A stretch of 42,599 nucleotides of DNA from Phaeoceros laevis (Eukaryota; Anthocerotophyta; Anthocerotopsida; Notothyladales): positions 44,468-87,066 of the forward strand of contig JBNGIQ010007417.1 of the NCBI GenBank assembly GCA_049999765.1. Direction: 5' to 3'. How positions within the stretch are numbered: position 1 is the stretch's first letter; every line of letters begins with the position of its first letter. The translations under genes were made by a program, and so were the position numbers. A model generated the notes under the pieces. The model was not told the origin of the DNA, made no database searches, and saw only the letters and a program-made list of their open reading frames with translations. Below, piece after piece: positions 1 to 12,183 of this stretch.

Positions 1-127
1 AGCGCCAGGATCGAGCTTCTCGCGCGTTGCTTGCCGCTGCACGGTGCGGCCAAGCGGCTAGATCGCCGAACACTTGTGGCGACTGGAAGCAGGTTGTGCA
101 GAATGCTCGCACCAGACAAAGACACAA

Positions 128-3100
128 ATGAGATACGCAGAGCCTGTTCGAGATACAGGAGCAGCAAATGTCCGTGATAACAGCAGAAGGCTGCCTGATA
201 CCAAGATTTCTGATTCAATAATGTCTGAAACGGAGGAGATTAGGTGCAGTGTCCCCGATGACCATTCCCCTGATTCACCAGATATTCGAAGCCATCAGAG
301 GCGTCTGTGGTCAACAACTTGTGGCTTGCCAAATCTCCCGTGCTTTCGAGATGATGTGTCCGATGCAGGGGAAGGTGTGCTTCATCTCAAGGAAGGTGAC
401 CCCGAGGTCGAAAGTGGTGGTGCCCATATTGGTGCTAGTACCCACAGCGCACACGAGCACGGTGTAGATGTTGTCGAAAAGTCCGGAAATTGCGAGGCTG
501 GTAGTGCTAACGTAGATGCTGAAATCCGGGTGATAATCCGGCGCAAACGGTCTCGGTTGCCTGCTCGAAAGGGGACAGGCAAGAGGATTTTGAGTAGGGC
601 AAGCGCATTCCTGGCTGAGGAGAGGGCTTGTGAATCCACTGTGAGCGTCCAAGGTTCTGGATCACCGGATCACATTTTGATGTCCATGGTCACATCGAAT
701 GGAAGCATCCAGGCTGCGGTCACCTCCCCAACTGAGAGCTTGGGTGACGGTGTCAGCAATGAGCAGAGCTACAGGTCTAGTTTACGAGCGGAACCTGATG
801 TTGAGGTTGGGTGCAATCCAGCCGAGGTGGTCGCACAATCTTTTGGAACCCCGGTGGAGAAGCATGAAAAGGAGGCCATGCAAGTCGTAAGTAACCAGAG
901 AAAAGGTGGTGATGGTTTCAATGGGCTTCTCCCGCGCACTGGTCCAGGTAGGAGGGCACGAGGGGTAATATTGTCAGAAGTGGCTGAGGAAGCAGGTGTC
1001 AGAATATCTGACGCTACCGATGATAGAAGTAGTCAAGGCACACAGATCCTGCACTCAGGTGCTACTACTTTAGCAAGTCTTGAGAGTGAGAGTGTTATCA
1101 AAGAGGACTTAGCTGCTAGCTCGAGCAGAACTGGGCACAATCGGGTTGTTGGGATCATGTGTGCAGCTGAATCTGGCAGAGCTGTCTCATCAAAGTCAGA
1201 TGACGCAAAGGAACTGTCACCAAGTTCCCTTCAAGTTGAGAGGCCCAAGTGCCTCAGAACTGGTATGGAAGAGCTGGCGGAGGATGGTGAAGGAGCTTCA
1301 TTGTTGGCCACAAAGAAGCAGCCATCTCTTGTCCTCAGTGCATTGCAAACTTATGCAGGGAAAGTTACTCGGCTATCACATCCTTCCGCAGGGAAAGCTG
1401 AGAAAAGTGTCCAGCCAGCACTTTGCACAAGGAATGCTGGTTCTTTTTCTGACCCAAAGGTTGCCTTAAGCGAGACAGAGGGAACATTGATTGTCGAAGG
1501 ACTATCCCCTACTTCTCCTTTTCTTCCTCCTGGATTTGAAGGAAAGTTTGCTTGCATGGTTTCAGAGCAAGACTCAACACCGTGCAAGAATGTGGTGCGT
1601 GTTTGCAGTGAAAAGGATGATGGGCATGTTTTACTCCAGTCACTCAAAGGAAAGTCTTTTCCAGCTGATCCCGGCCTACAAACCACCGCCTGCTCTTCAA
1701 ATGGTAAAGAACATCTAGGTGGAAATGGGTCTCAGACAGACTCGGACGATGTTCCTTTGTCAGGAAAGGCAGAGAGCAGTCCTTTGTATCGTTTAGCTCA
1801 GGTGACTGGAAGCTGTGATGCACCTAGGTTACACGGCGCGTTACCAAGAACTCCACATCCAGTTCCTCCTTGGCCTACCACATGCCTCCCTCTTAATTCT
1901 TCAGGTATGTTCTTACCGTCTTGCATCACAAAAACTGGCTGACATCCTGTAGACTACATCCTTAGTTTTCTCATTCTCTGCAAGTTTTTTGTGTTCGAGT
2001 CTATTCCTGATTATCATGATGGATGTCTTTTCTGGACAGGTCCAACGTGGGAAAATGGTGCAGGACAACCTCCAGTTTGCTTACCACCTCATGTCTCAGG
2101 TACTGAATGGTCGACTGCCTTGATTATGATGGTGCTTAAATTGGGAACTTGTACAGTCTGTGTATGCCTCAAATCTAATCCATGCTTCCTGAGCAGGGGC
2201 CTTGTCACTTCCTGGACGTGAAATGGTACAGATGAAAGTGCCGAGGCCAGCAGTCCAACCTGCCCTCTCGGAAAGGTTGAAAGGAATCTCTCCTTCTCCA
2301 GCTATCCCACCCATTCCTGGCACCCCTGACCCTATGGAGGACTGCCAGTATTTGAATCTACCTTGTAGCACAGTGCCTTACGCTGGGCTTTCAGCAACTC
2401 CTGGTGCTTCTGGTATTGCCATTTTATCACATGTGACTTCCTCTCCTCGCCAACAAAGCCCAGCAGCTCACCGTCCTTTGATGGATGCCTACAAGCAGAA
2501 GGTAGCTGATTGCTCTTCAGGAAGCACTCCTGTTATTCAGGAGACACAGGTCAAGATGGTAGGGCAAGCCGTGTTTGTTGACACCAAAGGGGCAGGATCT
2601 TTTGGAGACAATGTCGCATTTGGCGGAGGCACCTCCCATCTGGCTGATCCAATGAGGTCTTTCTACATTGGGAACATCCCTAAAGGGCTGGATGACACTC
2701 AGGGTCTTGTTGAAGAGCTATTGAAGAGGTACCTGAGCACCTTCGAGTTTGTACCGCAGAGCATAGTGCACCTGGAGCAGTTATATATGCGTGAGAGGTG
2801 CCATTCGCATTTTGCGTTTGCTGAGTTCTCTGTATCTAAAGTTGCAATGATTGTTCGAGATGCTTGTAAGTTTGACCCTACTGCCCTGGTCCTGAAGGGA
2901 ACTCCCCTGAAGGTTGGGAGGAACAACCAGGATACCACTAATGAGATATCGTTCAGGGAAAGTTTGGTTTTCCAAAGCAGGACACGGACCTTGGATCCGG
3001 CAAAGGTCATCTACATAGGAAATGTTCCTTTATCTTGGCAGGATGACGGCAAACTAAAGAGCTATTTCTCAAAAATTCTGAAGGGCTCAGATGCGCACTT

Positions 3101-6100
3101 AAGTGGTGACCTAGTGTATGCTGTCTACATTTATCCTGCAGAATGTGATGCATATCTGGAGCTTATTTCGGAGGCTCTAGCTGATGCTTTGATATATAAG
3201 TGTACGAAGGATCCGAAGTTGCTTGATGCCCTTGATAGTCGGACTTTTTTCTGTCGTCATTCTAAGTTCGTTCCTCTATGTGCTGCTCTCTCTCTAAGGA
3301 GACCTCGTGCTACAGTGAGCAGTGTAGATGCTGCACCTGTTACGGACTCCTTCCAAAGCACTCTGTACATAGCCAAGCTTCCAGTGGTATCTGATGGTTA
3401 CTTGACTAGGAGGCTTCGAGATTTGTTTGAGGTAGTCCTGGGAACTCTAAAAATCGAGAAGAGAATATTTGGCAACATCAGAAGCTATTCTTGGCCTCCT
3501 GGAAGGAACTTCGCGTATGTTATTTTTGATTCAGAAGCTGTAGCTGATGCTGTGATGGACCAGTACATTGACAAATTGCAGACTTTTTGTATTAAAGACA
3601 TGCCGTTTTGCATCTTTCGGCATCAGAAGTACATCCGGCCTGGAGCAATATATAGGTCTGCTGAAAATACTTCAAGGAGTTGTCGACCCACAGGTTTGGA
3701 CAGGGAGATAGTAGGTAGTGAAAGGCGAGGACAGAATCGGAAAATGTACAGTTCTGCTTTTGGTCAGGACGATCTTGAAGAGGAGGAAGTTGAGGAAGGA
3801 GAACACAGACCGGAGATGCGAAGGCGCTCAAGAATTGAATCTGTCCCTGTGGAGGATGATGCAGCAAGCAGAAAGGTTACCAAGCTGGAGAAAGGAAACT
3901 TTGCAAGTACAGCTTACCCTGTTACAAATGGTTGTCGTAGCACCAGCATTCATTCAGAGGATACAGGGGTGCTAAAGCCTAAGTCCAAATCAGCATCGCT
4001 GGAGTCCAGCAGAGTAATATGCGTGAGGGGATTAGCCCGAGGACTATTTGAGCCTGCCATAAAAGGAGCCCTAAATGAGCTGTTTGAAAGGGCTCTGTGC
4101 AGCTCCGGTCTGTTGGATCATCAAGTTCATGTGGTACGCTCCCTCGACTTCATGCCTGGATCATCAGAGGCATCTGTGAATGTGCAGAGTTGTGAATTAG
4201 CTGATTTTCTCCTAGCGTATTCTGCACCCTTGAAGCTTGCTGGGGAAGTTCTTCTTCTGCGCCCTGGCAAACGCCATCAGGGCGGGGATGCGAAAAAGAA
4301 TGTGCCCTTCTGCAAGGATGGCAAAGCAATGGGCCACAGTCCCTTGAATCATTCTTGCAGCAGGAATCAGCGGGATGGTGCTAGAGGCAGCAGGGATGTT
4401 GCACAACCAAGTAGTTGGGGAATCGATTCTTGGCGCAGATCATCTCCAAAATTCGGAGGGCCATCTCCAGATTCCCATGTACAGCGAGGCATGGGGCCTC
4501 CCCTTCCTCCGTATCCAGTTCTGCAGAGTCACGACCATGACAGGCCACCAATGACTAAGGTCTCTTTGTCAGCCCCACCAGGATATGCTGAGCCTCCAAC
4601 AAGGGCTTCTCCTTGTTTGTCACCGCCGCCAGGGTATGCTGAGCCTGCTGCAAGGGCCCCATCTATTCTATCACCCCCACCAGGATATGCTAAGACTGCC
4701 TCTGCAGGTGGCTATAATAGATTGCATATAGTAGCAGATTCTCACCTCTCGAAGCACGACGATGGATCCGAGGTGCCTTCGCAATGTAAGGAGAGTGGTC
4801 ACGTTGCCGGAAAGTTGGTACCTGAGCCCATGTCAATCCCTACCTCTCCTGGTAGACCAACCGTTTTAACTTCTGGCAAAAGACTGGCTTTAAATGGAGT
4901 AACAGGACCTGATGAGTATAGGAACAAGAAGCCGAAAATTGTGGGTGCGATGGAAGCCCCTTCAAAGAAGAATACTGGTGGCTGGCTGGAGGAAGAGGAT
5001 GAGGATGATGAAGACGGCGATGACAGGAATAATAACCAAGTGGTGGGATCACCCACTTTGGCATTCCTGCAAGAGACTAACCAGCCGGCTAATAACGACG
5101 GGGTTCAATCTGACCCAGATGTCAATACAATGTCAATTGCAGATGGCAGAATTCGCAGTTGTGGACATGTAAAACGAAGTCACGACGACATTATGCAAGC
5201 AGGGCTTGATTGGAAGCATAAACAAGGTCCCGGCTCGCAAGCACTTAATGATAGGGTAAAGCCCAAAGACCCGTGGCCAATTAGGGGAGTGCGTAGGACT
5301 CATATCACAACTGATAATGGGGACAAAGACTCAACAGGAATAAGGTTTCTAGGCAAATCCAGCTGGTTGGGGAGCATGGATTTGAGGAGCTCACTTGGGG
5401 GTCCAGCAGGCGACACTGAGCCAAGTATAGGGGTACATTGTCGAAGTGCTGTGGAGACGGGCAGATGTCTCAAAGAGGAGGCTAAATCACAAACACGAAG
5501 CGAGAACAGCGATGTGAAATTGAGGGGAAGTAGCTCTCAAGTGGAAAAAGTTGAGCAAAATCTCTGTATTCCTGAGTTGAAACAGCTTGCTGTTAAAAGT
5601 AAAGGAGCCGGTGGACTGCATGAACTGCCGGAGGCAAATTCTATGGACACGAAGGTAGATTTGGAAAGATCTGCTCAGCTTGACGATGTTGCAGCGACGA
5701 AGAGTCCTGCTATTCAGCGAACTGTTCTGAAATTTGACCTGAACGAGGTGATGGTTGAAAGTCCAAGCAACACTGATGGGTTTGAAGCATTACCTGTGCC
5801 CGACGATGCCTTAGCAGCATCGTGTAACCTCCCAAGCCAGGAGCCTGAGGACCAGCACAGTATAAGGGTCCTTGAGGAGGATGGAAGCAAATTAGCCTCT
5901 GATGGGACACTCCAGAAAAGAGGTGAAGACCCAAAGTCTCCGTCGAAAGAGACTAGGAGGTGCTCACAAGACAGAAGGGATGAGAGAGGAGACGAAAGAA
6001 GAGAGGGCAAACGAGATGACAGAAAAGAGGAGAGAAGAGATGGCAGAAGAGAAGATAGGAGAGATGATAGGAGAGACGATAGGAAAGATGATAGGAGAGA

Positions 6101-6422
6101 AGATAGGAGAGAAGATCGGGGAGAAGATCGGGGAGAAGATCGGAAAGAAGACAGAAGAGGTGACAGGAGGAATGATCGGAGAGATGACAGAAGAGACAGC
6201 AAACTTGATGCTAACTCACGGAGTGGTGACGGGAGATCACACAGGACCTCTGATGATCGAAGATCGAAGTACAGCTCCTTGCGCAGATCCCATACACTCT
6301 CAAGACCCGGTGCAACTCGATCAGGTGGCGGAAGGAACTTTGATGAGGACAGACAGTTGTACAAGCGTTATCGGAGCTTTGATGAGGACAGAGACTACAG
6401 ACACTACAGACCCGAGAGATAA
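128..6422 (+). CDS. Large protein with four RRM-like repeats and an Arg/Asp-rich tail
   Basis: Three coding exons are visible: 128-1904, 2040-2099 and 2197-6422 (both introns GT-AG, phase 1), giving about 2020 residues. The first ~600 residues are low-complexity and acidic/serine-rich. Four RRM-like units follow, with RNP2-like strands FYIGNI (~2656), IYIGNV (~3005), LYIAKL (~3363) and ICVRGL (~4015), and RNP1-like HFAFAEF and NFAYVIF. They are degenerate and recall U2AF large-subunit-type RRMs. Then come three PPPGYAEP-type repeats (~4567-4716), an acidic run (~4990-5025), a FDLNEV segment resembling an EAR repressor core (~5730) and a DRRD/DRRE tail (~5965-6200). The RRMs and RD tail suggest nuclear RNA processing; this is inference. 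The start is uncertain: an in-frame stop lies at 59-61, ATG 128 is the first in-frame ATG after it, ATG 221 is an alternative, and an upstream exon outside the window is possible. No named orthologue recognised. Confidence 0.75.
4567..4716 (+). repeat. Three coding repeats of a PPPGYAEP-type motif
   Basis: Inside the RRM-like gene, the peptide PPGYAEP (third copy PPPGYAK) recurs three times at 16-17-residue spacing, separated by Ala/Arg/Ser-rich linkers. The DNA copies (ccaggatatgctgagcc and variants) are also similar, suggesting internal tandem duplication. PPxY-like proline/tyrosine motifs can bind WW or GYF domains; that role is inference. Confidence 0.7.
5965..6201 (+). repeat. 12-bp coding repeats giving an Arg-Asp/Arg-Glu tail
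   Basis: A degenerate 12-bp unit (gatgacaggaga and variants) is repeated in frame and encodes DRRD, DRRE, DRKD and DRGE tetrapeptides. RD/RE-rich tails are known in splicing and snRNP-associated proteins such as U1-70K. The purine-rich repeat makes long Leu/Ser open frames on the other strand, which are shadows. Confidence 0.85.
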
Positions 6423-7137
6423 TACGAGAAGCAAGGAGTTTCATTGTCGGCATTTTCGGCTTTTTTCGCTTGTTGACGTTGATGGTAGCTACCATTATTC
6501 CGGCAGGCTGGTCCTAGTTCAGTAGTGGTGAGACCACTACTTGGAGAGAACTAGGTGTAACTGTATCAAGACTTTTCTGTATACTAGGTAGGATCCCCTT
6601 CATGAGATATGAACATTCTTTTGTACCCAGAAGCTAAAGCCCGACATGTGGTACCTCCAGAAGAAGTTTGTTGACGAAGTTGACAGGTTCGCTTGTTATG
6701 TTTGACAAAACACGATGGCAGTCGCATTCAGAAGTACTCTTGCACCCGATCACCCGATCATTTCGGTGAAGCATGTTCAACCTGAATGAATTGGGTTAAC
6801 CAAGATTGCACCCGCCGGCGGAATCGGGCACCATGCACCAATTTTCGACCTAACAGACCTGTTGGTGCCCCGCGGAGATATTCCCCAGCTGCTGCTCAAC
6901 AGCATCGCCGGGAGTTGTAGTTCGGAGACGTTGGATTTGCCATTCGGCTAAATAGAGCGAGAGAGGAGTGGGGGGAGAACGATAGTTCGTAGTGATTGTG
7001 GAAATTTGCATACGGGTTCAGCCTAGTGAGATGCTCAAACAGTGATGCTGCCTTAACCGTTGTCACAAGATGAGTCTAATGCGCTCAAAATATGCAGCAG
7101 CAGGGTGTGTGGTTGACACTGCAGATCACTACCAGCA
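6423..7137. other. Intergenic region between the RRM-like gene and PIG-N
   Basis: 715 bp holding the 3' end of the upstream gene and the promoter and 5' UTR of PIG-N. I see no convincing coding exon, RNA gene or strong repeat in it. Confidence 0.5.
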
Positions 7138-10100
7138 ATGAAGATGGAGAAGAAGCGATGGCAGGAGGTGGGTTTGGTGGTGCTCGGTGTGGCGCTGCAC
7201 GCAGTCTACATGCTCAGCATATTCGATATCTACTTCAAAACTCCCATTGTGCATGGCATGGATCCGGTGCATCCGAGGATCACGGCTCCAGCCAAGCGTT
7301 TGGTCCTTTTCATCGGTGTGGCTCTACTTTTTCAGACTGTCTAGGATGTTGAGAAAGTCCAGAATGTGGCTTGGACATATGCACGCAGATTGGCTGACTA
7401 GTGGCAGTGTGCTGCAGCTGATGGATTAAGGGCCGATAAATTCTTCGAGCTGGACGCAGATGGCAAGCCGAGAGCCCCTTTTCTCCATGACATCATGCAT
7501 AAGCATGGTCGATGGGGTGTATCTCATGCACGGCCACCAACGGAGTCTAGGCCTGGTCATGTTGCTGTTATTGCTGGGTTTTATGAAGATCCCAGTGCAG
7601 TGACAAAAGGTGCTGGCTGTCGTTTCACCGATTTGAAGCACAGATATGTGGATTTGGTGGACGCTTATGTGATGGTTGGTCTTGGACAGGTTGGAAGGCC
7701 AATCCTGTTGAATTTGATTCCGTATTCAACAGAAGCAGGCATACTGTAGCGTTTGGCAGCCCAGATATAGTCCCAATTTTCTGTGGGGGTCTCAATCACA
7801 CTCACTGGGAGTCTTACCCGCATGAATTTGAGGATTTTGCTACAGGTCTTGTACACATTTACTACCATTTCGTGATTCTGTTCATAGCATCTGATTATCG
7901 GGTTGAATTTTGCAAGATAGTGGGCTTGTGCAATCTGCAAACTGCGAATTTGGCTGCAGACGCGTCGTTTCTGGATGAATGGTCTTTCTACCACATGAGA
8001 GACTTTTTGGAAGGGTCTGTCAAGAACTTTGACCATCGGCAAATGTTAGAGCCTCATGGAAGCATTGCTTTTCTCCACCTTCTGGGATGTGATACAAACG
8101 GACATGCTCATCGCCCCTATTCTGACGTCTACTTGAATAACGTAGCAAGTGTTGATCAAGGAGTGAGCCTGATCTACCGGCTCATGGAGGAGAATTATAA
8201 GGATAACGCGACTGCCTATGTTTTCACTGCAGACCATGGAATGAGCAACAAAGGTTAAAAAGTGCACTTACCTGACACGTGCCTGGATGCAAGGCAAATC
8301 ATGGTTTATTATTATTAAACTATTGAGCCTGTTTGCAATTCCTATTCTCCCATCTTTGTTGAAAGTGTTGAAGTGTGTTCACATACTAGGAAGCCATGGT
8401 GACGGGGATCCAGCATGTACGGAGACACCCCTTGTGGCTTGGGGAGCTGGCATCCGAGGTCCTAGCCGTGCCAGCCCAGAAGATGATGTGGATGATGGTC
8501 TTAAGTTTGTGGATGAGCACAGCCATCACCTGGAGACTCCCCGTGGGTGGGGACTAGAGAAGCTGCAACGTCTGGACGTGAATCAAGCTGACATTGCACC
8601 TTTGATGGTGAACACCTGCTCCTAGTCTTGAAGTAGTTAGCAATTTTCAGTGGTTTGTTCTTATTGCCAGATCTAATTTGTGTTACTGTGCAGTCGACGC
8701 TGTTGGGACTACCGTCTCCTCTGAACTCAGTAGGAATACTTCCAACCGATTATTTAGATTTGAGCAAGGTTTGTAGCAACTTTGATTACATTACATTTTC
8801 CTCTGCAAGCTTTTTGGTAGAACTGTCAGAGTGGAGAATCTTGTTATCTGATGTTGGGCACTCAGGATGACTTGGCAGAGGCTGCGTTCGCAAATGCGAA
8901 GCAAATATTGAACCAGTTTCTTAAAAAGTCTCGTATCCACTTGTACCTTCCTCTATTTCTGACCTAGCTGCTGTGAGTTTGAGGAGACCTAGTCTTGCCA
9001 ATTCATCTGGTGGTTAAGGCATTGTTATTTAGAATTCCAAGTGTTGCTGACACATGCTTTGTGCTTTTCTTGACGCAAATGCCATGCATTGCCAGAGCTC
9101 AAAGAGTCAACGTCATTATTCTTCAGACCCTATGTCCCACTCTTGAGTTATCAGGAGATGCTACATCGCATTGATACCCTCATTTCATATCATCAATGTG
9201 AAGCTGCGTTGGAGGGCATCCAACATTTGATGAGACATGCTCTATCTGGCCTTCACTATTTTCAAACATATGATTGGCTGTTTCTCATGACAGTCATAAG
9301 CCTGGGATATGTGGGTTGGATGGTTTATGTTGGAATTTATGTGATAAAGAACTATACCTCCTTGTTGCGGTTTGGTCATAGCAAAATTCCGGGTGCTGCA
9401 AAGGTCTCAAGACAGAGGGTGAGTACGCATAGATTTAATTGTTTTATGCTGTATTATGAACTTCGCCACTAAATTACAACATGGTGCACTAGAGTATCTT
9501 ACGACTCTGGTACAATGACAGGTGCGTGTTGTTGGAGCTTTGCTGATGGCAGGAAGTTCTATCATCCTGATGTCAGAAAAAGCTCCATTTCTGTATCACA
9601 TGTATCTGTTTCTAGCCCTGTTCTTTTGGACAGAAATATTGGGAGACATGCATGCAATCCGTGCCATACATAACTCCATCCGCAGAGCAAGAAAGGCCGA
9701 GGTCTCAAAAGTTGTCTGCGCTGTGCTGCTCTCGGTTGTTCTGCTAGAACTCTTGGTAAGGCCAAATCAGATTTTTGTGGGTGTGACCTGGTGCAAGGAT
9801 TTCACTTCAATGGGCTGCATGTCATGGTTTTGGAACGAAACAAGGTAGATATGAGGTAGTCGAGGCCACTGTCTCTAGTCCTTACACTGATTTGTATTCT
9901 TGGTGAATATGCAAGGTTCTGAGTTTTTTCAACAGGGAAGTCTACACAGGGATTTTCGCAGTTGCAGGTGTTGCTGTTGCTGTGGTGGCTCATTTCAACA
10001 GTCCAGGAATGACAATGGTCCCAGCATATGTCTGGGCTAGTTGTTGGTTTCTGGCTGTATTTACACTCATGCCTGCGCACATTCCAGACAATACTGCCCT

Positions 10101-11955
10101 TGTGTGAGTCTCTTCCATGTGCTTCGTATTTGCTCTGAATATGTGTATGGTTATAACGCTTTAGGAAGCTTTGTAATACCGAGCAGGACACAAGCTGTCC
10201 ATTTGGTGATTGAGCTGACATTGCATGCCACTGCCATCACAGTGTTGCCAGCGGGGCTGTTGCTTGTAGCTTGGGTTTTGCTGCTCGATGGATCAATTCT
10301 CTCACACCTACAGCGCACACATGGAGGCCACTTGTTTATGGGCCGCAAAGCAAGATGGACAGATCTTTCGTTTTGTTTGTCATTCAGGTTAGCCTGTAGT
10401 ATTTGCTTACTGTTCACAACGTTCTTCGCAATTCTTCTACTGTTTAACTTGTGCTTCTACTTCATCTCTTTAGTGTGTGCTTGTCCTGCTGGCGTCCTCG
10501 ATGGTATGGATTACAACGTCCTACAGAGCAAACAAAATGGGGCTCCCCCTTGTACATCAACTGATCAACTGGTGTCTTGCTGGTGCGTCTGTCTCCTGTT
10601 TTGTCCTGACCGCTTCTCCTGCAAGCGAACACAGCACTTTGGTATCCTTCACCCTGCATTAATGCGTTTTCATTGTTTTGGTGTTTGTCACTGATTGCGA
10701 AGAGCAGTAATTTCGGTTCTTTTACCTCTATTGTCGCCACGAGGAGTACTTGCCCGATTGTCTTCAGTATTTCTTGGCTTTGGTCCTCCATTCCTGCTTC
10801 TATCAATAGGGTAATGTGACTTTGGTCGTCTTTTCTGCTCCTATTAATAGGGTACTTTCACCTTGTTTCAAGAACACTTTGTTGTGCACCCTTTCTGGTT
10901 TTCACGATCCTTTCTTATCTAACACATCTATCCCGTAGTTTCAGCTACGAAGCCTTATTCTACAGTGCACTTGCAGCAGTACTGCTATCTTGGATTCTAG
11001 TGGAGTCAACAATCTTTTACTTCCCTCTTTTGGACCCAAGGTCTGTAGTGACAGAGGATGCGAAAGACTTGAGGCTACCTCCAGATACCCGACTCTTCAG
11101 TCAGCATCGCTCTTTGCAGCTTGTTGACGTCCGTGTACCATTATGCTTTGTGTGTTCTCAAAACCAGCCTTTTTTTTGTCAAGAGTACTAATCCCTTTGG
11201 CCTGAGGCATATTGTTTACTCTGCTTCCTTCTGTTGTTGCTCTGGCAGCTTGTCCTCATAAATGTGGCGTTCTTTGGCACTGGAAACGTTGCAAGCATTG
11301 CAAGTTTTGAAATATCTTCGGTCTATCGGTTTATTACTATCTTCAATGCAAGAACTGAGCCTGCTGTGGCCTCACTATTTGCTGATGTCTGTGCTTTGCC
11401 CGCGTCGAATTACTCTGAATTAAACGGGCCTTTTTTTTATTTATGCAGCCTCATGTCATGGGAGCGCTGCTACTTCTGAAGTTGTTCATCCCTTTCATCC
11501 TTGTAACGTATGTTTGCCACGACACTCTCTGCTTGGAACTTGAAGTAGCTACTTGACTTGTTGCGGTCTACATGCACATGACGCCGTTTACTGGTTTCAG
11601 GTGCGCATTCAGTGCCGTCACAAAACTGCTGGAGCTGCCAAGGCTGGGTTGCTATTTTCTTGTTCTTCTCTTCTCCGACGTCATGACAATCCATTTCTTC
11701 TTCCTAGTAAGTCCCGTCATCCTGTAGCCCTAGAGCAAAAGGCCAAAAATTCGAATTGAAGCGTGTGACTATGCTGCAACTGTCAACCAGGTTCGTAACA
11801 CAGGGAGCTGGATGGAAATTGGTAACAGTATAAGCCACTTCGGGATCATGAGTGCCCAAATAGTTTTTGTATTACTCTTGTTTGCCATTACAGGAGTGTA
11901 CACAAACGAGATTGAGCTCTTCCCCAACCAGAGAATATTCAGGAAAGTGGTGTAA
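7138..11955 (+). CDS. PIGN: GPI ethanolamine phosphate transferase 1 (PIG-N/Mcd4)
   Basis: Adds phosphoethanolamine to the first mannose of GPI precursors in the ER membrane. Exons: 7138-7315, 7418-7609, 7690-7845, 7960-8253, 8390-8607, 8694-8768, 8866-8932, 9096-9418, 9522-9755, 9916-10103, 10243-10387, 10474-10582, 10708-10810 (or 10705), 10945-11149, 11249-11347, 11449-11507, 11601-11706, 11791-11955. The chain closes in frame at 971 aa, a normal length for the family. An N-terminal membrane anchor is followed by the alkaline-phosphatase-like lumenal domain: ADGLRAD (~residue 60), [10 protein letters not shown] with the likely catalytic Thr, [26 protein letters not shown] and TADHGM. The C-terminal half is a series of hydrophobic spans including FGTGN and [11 protein letters not shown]. 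The 11348 donor appears to be GC rather than GT. The gene is convergent with SYP81, stops 228 bp apart. Confidence 0.95.
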
Positions 11956-12183
11956 AAGTGTCGGACAAGCAGACATTTTTGTAGAGCAGCTTTAGAGTCG
12001 CAGGTTTACATTTAATCTTTGCTTATTTTAACAAGTGGTACCTCACTGGACATTGAGCACCGAAGTGGAAGCTATCAAAAGTTGCCGACCCATATTGTTG
12101 TCGTGGAGGGGCTGATCCGCACAATACTGCTTCCCTAGTCCAAACACAAAGCAGTACTACGTGGTACCCGGGGAACATGGTGA

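Noticed and set aside
5714-6364. 216-residue Leu/Ser-rich frame on the minus strand
   Set aside because: It is the complement of the RD-coding purine repeat and has no domain.
7316-7417. Early stop in PIG-N after [12 protein letters not shown], suggesting a pseudogene
   Set aside because: A GT-AG intron at 7316-7417 removes it and restores the conserved ADGLRAD catalytic motif.
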